A stretch of 6,880 nucleotides of DNA, from NCBI GenBank assembly GCA_900549865.1, contig URPU01000106.1, positions 1 through 6,880 on the forward strand, in the 5' to 3' direction. Source of the DNA: an uncultured Eubacteriales bacterium. Lineage in GTDB: Bacteria; Bacillota; Clostridia; Oscillospirales; Oscillospiraceae. This document shows positions 4,155-6,880 of this stretch, piece after piece. Made by a program: the position numbers and the translations under genes. The notes below the pieces were generated by a model. It did no database searches, was not told the DNA's origin, and saw only the letters and a program-made list of their open reading frames with translations. Every line of letters begins with the position of its first letter. Within the stretch, counting starts at the first letter, position 1.

Positions 4155-6880
4155 TTACTGCTCTATAGTTTTCTGCGCCGTCTCAAGGTCAAGCTCTATG
4201 ACCGTGGACACGCCCTTTTCCTGCATGGTCACGCCGTAAAGCATGTCCGCCTCCTCCATGGTGCCTCGGCGGTGCGTGATGACGAGGAACTGCGTCTTGT
4301 CGGACATGCGGCGCATATACTGCGCGTAGCGGCTGACGTTGGCCTCGTCCAGCGCGGCCTCGATCTCGTCCATCACGCAGAACGGCGTGGGGCGGACCTT
4401 GAGGATGGCAAAGTACAGCGCGATGGCCACAAAGGCCATTTCGCCGCCGGAAAGCAGGCTGATGTTTGAAAGCGCCTTGCCGGGGGGCTGGACCTTTATG
4501 TCTATGCCGCAGTTGAGCACGTCGTTCTCGTCCTCAAGTATCAGCGCGGCCTTGCCGCCGCCGAAAAGCTCAAGGAAGGTCTGGCGGAAGCAGGAATCTA
4601 TCTCCTTGAAGCGCGCAGTGAACACGGCCTTCATTTCGCCGGTTATGTCGTTAATTATGCCGACAAGCTCACCCTTGGCCTTTTCCACGTCGTCACGCTG
4701 GCCGGTGAGGAACTCAAAGCGGGTGTTGACGCGCTCATACTCGTCGATAGCGCCGATGTTCGGCGTGCCGAGGGAGCTTATCTCGCGGCGAAGCTCGTTT
4801 ATGGCGCGGGTCGCCTTCTGGAGATTGGGCACGTCCTGCCGCAGAGCGGAGGCCGCGCTGTGACTCAGCTCATAATTATCCCAGAGCTTGTCGAGAAGCT
4901 GCTTTTCCTCCATGTCGGCGGCAAGCTTCTTCTGCTCTATACGGGCGCTGCGGCGCTCAAGGTCGAGGATGTCGCTGTTGCGCTGCTGGGCGTCCTTGTC
5001 GTTTTTGGTGCGGCGGCCCTCAAGCTCCAGCTTTCTGGCCGCGATATCGGCGATCTCGACCTTTATGGCGGCGATCTTTTCATTTATCCCGGCAAGCTGC
5101 GCCTCCTTCTCCTGCTGGCGCGCGCGGAAGTCCGCGATGCGGCGCTCATGCGTCTGGACAAGGCTTCGGCGCTGCTCACTGTCGCCGGAGAGACCGGCGA
5201 GAAGCTGCCGGAGCTGCGCGGCGCTGCCGTCGGTGGTGCGCATTTCGGCCTCCAGCGAGGACTGGCGGCTTTTAAGCTCCGCCTGATCCTCCAGCGCCAT
5301 GTCGAGCTGATACCTGACGGCGGCAAGACCGGACTTTGCGCGGCTGAGCTCATCGGCGCAGTCCTTTTCCTTCTCGCGCAGCTTTTCGCGCTGCTTTTTC
5401 AGCTTTTCAAGCTCGTTTGCGCGCGAGAGGATGCCGCTGCCCTTGGCGGCGCTGCCGCCCGTCATGGATCCGCCCGCGTTTATAAGCTGCCCGTCGAGCG
5501 TGACGATGCGCAGGGAGTTGCCGCTCTGCTTCGACATGCGCACGGCGTCAGCCAGCGTCTCGGCCACGACCGTGCGGCCAAGGAGATTTGCGAAGATATT
5601 CTTATAGCGCTCATCAAACCTGACAAGCTCGTAAGCGACGCCGACAAAGCCGGGGTCGCGCGTGGGTGCGTTCGTCATCACGTTGCCGCGTATCGCGTCC
5701 AGCGGGAGGAAGGTGGCGCGGCCCGCGTCCATGCGCTTGAGCGCCTCTATGGCGCTGCGTCCGTCGTTCTGCGTGTCCACCACGATGTTCTGCGCCGCCG
5801 CGCCGAGAGCCGTCTCCACGGCGAGGGCGCATTCCGCGTCCGCGCGCACAAGGTTCGCCACCGGCCCGTACACGCCGCGCAGGTTGCCGCGCGCGGCCTC
5901 GCGCATGACCGTCTTGACGGCCTTGGAGTAGCCCTCGTAATCCTTTTCCATCTCAGAGAGCATGGCGATGCGTGAATCCATGCTGCGCCCGTCTATCTGT
6001 ATTTTCGTCGCCCGCTCCGTGACGGCGCTGAGCGCGTCCTCGCGGCTTTTGAGCTTCATGCGGCAGCCGTCAAGGACGTTCGTGTTGGACTGCTGCTCCT
6101 CACGAAGCGCGGCAAGCTGGGCCTTTATCTCGCTTACGCGCGCGTCGGATTCTGATATGCGCTGCTTTATCTCGCCGGTGCGGCTTTCCTGCTCTGCAAG
6201 CTCCTTGAGCATACGCTCCCGGCTTTCTATACTGCTTTCCACGTTGGCCTTTATGACGGCCACATTCGCCTCGCACTCGGAGGCCATGGCCTCCGCCGCG
6301 GAAAGCCTTTCGCGCGCCTGCTCGCTCTCCACGTCCTTCTGGTGCATACGCTCAGATATGCTGTCGGACGAGGCGTAAAGCGCCTCAAGCTCGTGGCGGG
6401 CGCGGTCAAGCTCGGACTTGACCTGGTCATACTCCTGATTGACGGCGTCGGCCTGCTCATGCAGCTTGTCCAGCGTCGCCATCCACACGGATATCTCCTG
6501 AATGCGCAGCTCGTCGCGCAGCATGAGATAGCGCTTCGCCGTTTCCGCCTGCTTTTTCAGCGGGCCGACCTGCATTTCAAGCTCTTCTATCTTGTCGTTT
6601 ATGCGCAGGAGGTTTTCCTCGGTCTTGGCAAGCTTGCTTTCGGCCTCCTCCTTGCGGTAGCGGTAGCGCGAGATACCGGCGGCCTCCTCAAAAACCTCGC
6701 GCCTGTCGGCGCTCTTGGTGGAGACGATGTCGGCGATTCTGCCCTGCCCGATGATGGAATATCCGTCGCGGCCGAGGCCGGTGTCCATAAGAAGGCTGTT
6801 TATGTCCTTGAGGCGGACTGACTGGCGGTTGATGTAATACTCGCTCTCTCCGCTGCGGTAATAGCGGCGCGTGAGCATGA
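4155..6880 (-). CDS. smc: Chromosome condensation and segregation ATPase SMC (5' end outside window)
   Basis: Core ATPase of the SMC-ScpAB condensin, which extrudes DNA loops and helps segregate chromosomes. Just over 907 residues are visible; numbering here is from the first in-window Met, which is internal. The region before it with the Walker A motif, about 100 residues by family comparison, is outside. Order: N-terminal head rest with RYYRSGESEYYIN (5-17), MDTGLGRDGYSIIGQGRI (31-48, Q-loop) and FEEAAGISRYR (63-73); first coiled-coil arm about 75-312; hinge about 313-475 ending in NAGGSMTGGS; returning coil about 482-700; LGTPNIGAIDEYERV (703-717); C-terminal head with signature LLSGGEM (808-814), Walker B FCVMDEIEAALDEANV (833-848) and H-loop VITHRRGTMEEADMLYGVTMQE. 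Each arm is about 235-245 residues, and the projected full length near 1010 is shorter than the 1186 of B. subtilis SMC. The signature has Met after LSGGE where Arg, Lys or Gln is usual. ATPase motifs are otherwise intact. It probably shares a transcript with ftsY, 17 bases away. Confidence 0.97.
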   Translation of the reverse strand, partial: MLTRRYYRSGESEYYINRQSVRLKDINSLLMDTGLGRDGYSIIGQGRIADIVSTKSADRREVFEEAAGISRYRYRKEEAESKLAKTEENLLRINDKIEELEMQVGPLKKQAETAKRYLMLRDELRIQEISVWMATLDKLHEQADAVNQEYDQVKSELDRARHELEALYASSDSISERMHQKDVESEQARERLSAAEAMASECEANVAVIKANVESSIESRERMLKELAEQESRTGEIKQRISESDARVSEIKAQLAALREEQQSNTNVLDGCRMKLKSREDALSAVTERATKIQIDGRSMDSRIAMLSEMEKDYEGYSKAVKTVMREAARGNLRGVYGPVANLVRADAECALAVETALGAAAQNIVVDTQNDGRSAIEALKRMDAGRATFLPLDAIRGNVMTNAPTRDPGFVGVAYELVRFDERYKNIFANLLGRTVVAETLADAVRMSKQSGNSLRIVTLDGQLINAGGSMTGGSAAKGSGILSRANELEKLKKQREKLREKEKDCADELSRAKSGLAAVRYQLDMALEDQAELKSRQSSLEAEMRTTDGSAAQLRQLLAGLSGDSEQRRSLVQTHERRIADFRARQQEKEAQLAGINEKIAAIKVEIADIAARKLELEGRRTKNDKDAQQRNSDILDLERRSARIEQKKLAADMEEKQLLDKLWDNYELSHSAASALRQDVPNLQKATRAINELRREISSLGTPNIGAIDEYERVNTRFEFLTGQRDDVEKAKGELVGIINDITGEMKAVFTARFKEIDSCFRQTFLELFGGGKAALILEDENDVLNCGIDIKVQPPGKALSNISLLSGGEMAFVAIALYFAILKVRPTPFCVMDEIEAALDEANVSRYAQYMRRMSDKTQFLVITHRRGTMEEADMLYGVTMQEKGVSTVIELDLETAQKTIEQ

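Noticed and set aside
4860..5975. A 371-codon open frame on the plus strand
   Set aside because: It is antisense to the SMC coiled coil and hinge. The repetitive Leu/Ala/Arg-rich translation is what the reverse of charged coiled-coil codons gives, and no ribosome binding site or family motif supports it.
6876..6878. ATG at the right edge as the start of smc
   Set aside because: The protein following it aligns with the interior of the SMC head (RRYYRSGESEYYIN), so the true start with Walker A is beyond the window.
1..6880. CRISPR arrays, insertion sequences, phage genes, tRNA or rRNA genes
   Set aside because: No repeated spacer-repeat units, transposase motifs, phage functions or RNA-gene folds were seen; nearly all of the sequence is explained by seven conserved genes.

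Overview
The window is a tightly packed housekeeping gene cluster, with every supported gene on the minus strand. Read in the direction of transcription (right to left) the order is smc (5' end outside the window), ftsY, rdgB, yhbY, a nadD-yqeK fusion, rsfS, leuS (3' end outside the window). The DNA is GC-rich with strong Shine-Dalgarno sequences (AAGGAG, AAGGAGG). The protein sequences look like Clostridia, most likely an Oscillospirales/Ruminococcaceae-type gut anaerobe: an FtsY without an acidic A domain, a LeuS with the HVGHPRPYTAMD-type HIGH region, an SMC with a VAIALYFAILKVRPTPFCVMDEIEAALDE-like C-terminal head, and NadD fused to YqeK. The taxonomic call is an inference from sequence style and gene order, not a database match.

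Layout: 4155-6880 encodes SMC without its N-terminal Walker A part; 3232-4137 encodes the SRP receptor FtsY; 2630-3235 the house-cleaning nucleotide pyrophosphatase RdgB; 2338-2646 the ribosome-associated RNA-binding protein YhbY; 1181-2341 one protein joining nicotinate-nucleotide adenylyltransferase to an HD-domain Ap4A hydrolase; 782-1150 the ribosome silencing factor RsfS; 1-576 the first 192 residues of leucyl-tRNA synthetase. Genes from smc to rsfS are separated by at most 30 bases or overlap (ATGA overlaps at ftsY/rdgB and yhbY/nadD, a 17-base overlap at rdgB/yhbY). This suggests one transcript with translational coupling. No rho-independent terminator is visible in the window.

The only real gap is 577-781 (205 bases) between rsfS and leuS. 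It is much more AT-rich in its leuS-proximal half, has no T-box signature, and contains a nested inverted repeat centred on a perfect 14-bp palindrome. It is the most likely place for unexplained regulation here.

Together the genes link chromosome organisation (SMC), membrane protein targeting (FtsY), nucleotide-pool hygiene (RdgB, YqeK), NAD synthesis (NadD), ribosome maturation or silencing (YhbY, RsfS) and aminoacylation (LeuS). I found no mobile element, CRISPR array, RNA gene, defence system or other new multi-gene system. The points worth a second look are modest: the leuS leader, a SMC whose two coiled-coil arms both appear shortened, the NadD-YqeK fusion, and the A7 overlap at yhbY/nadD.
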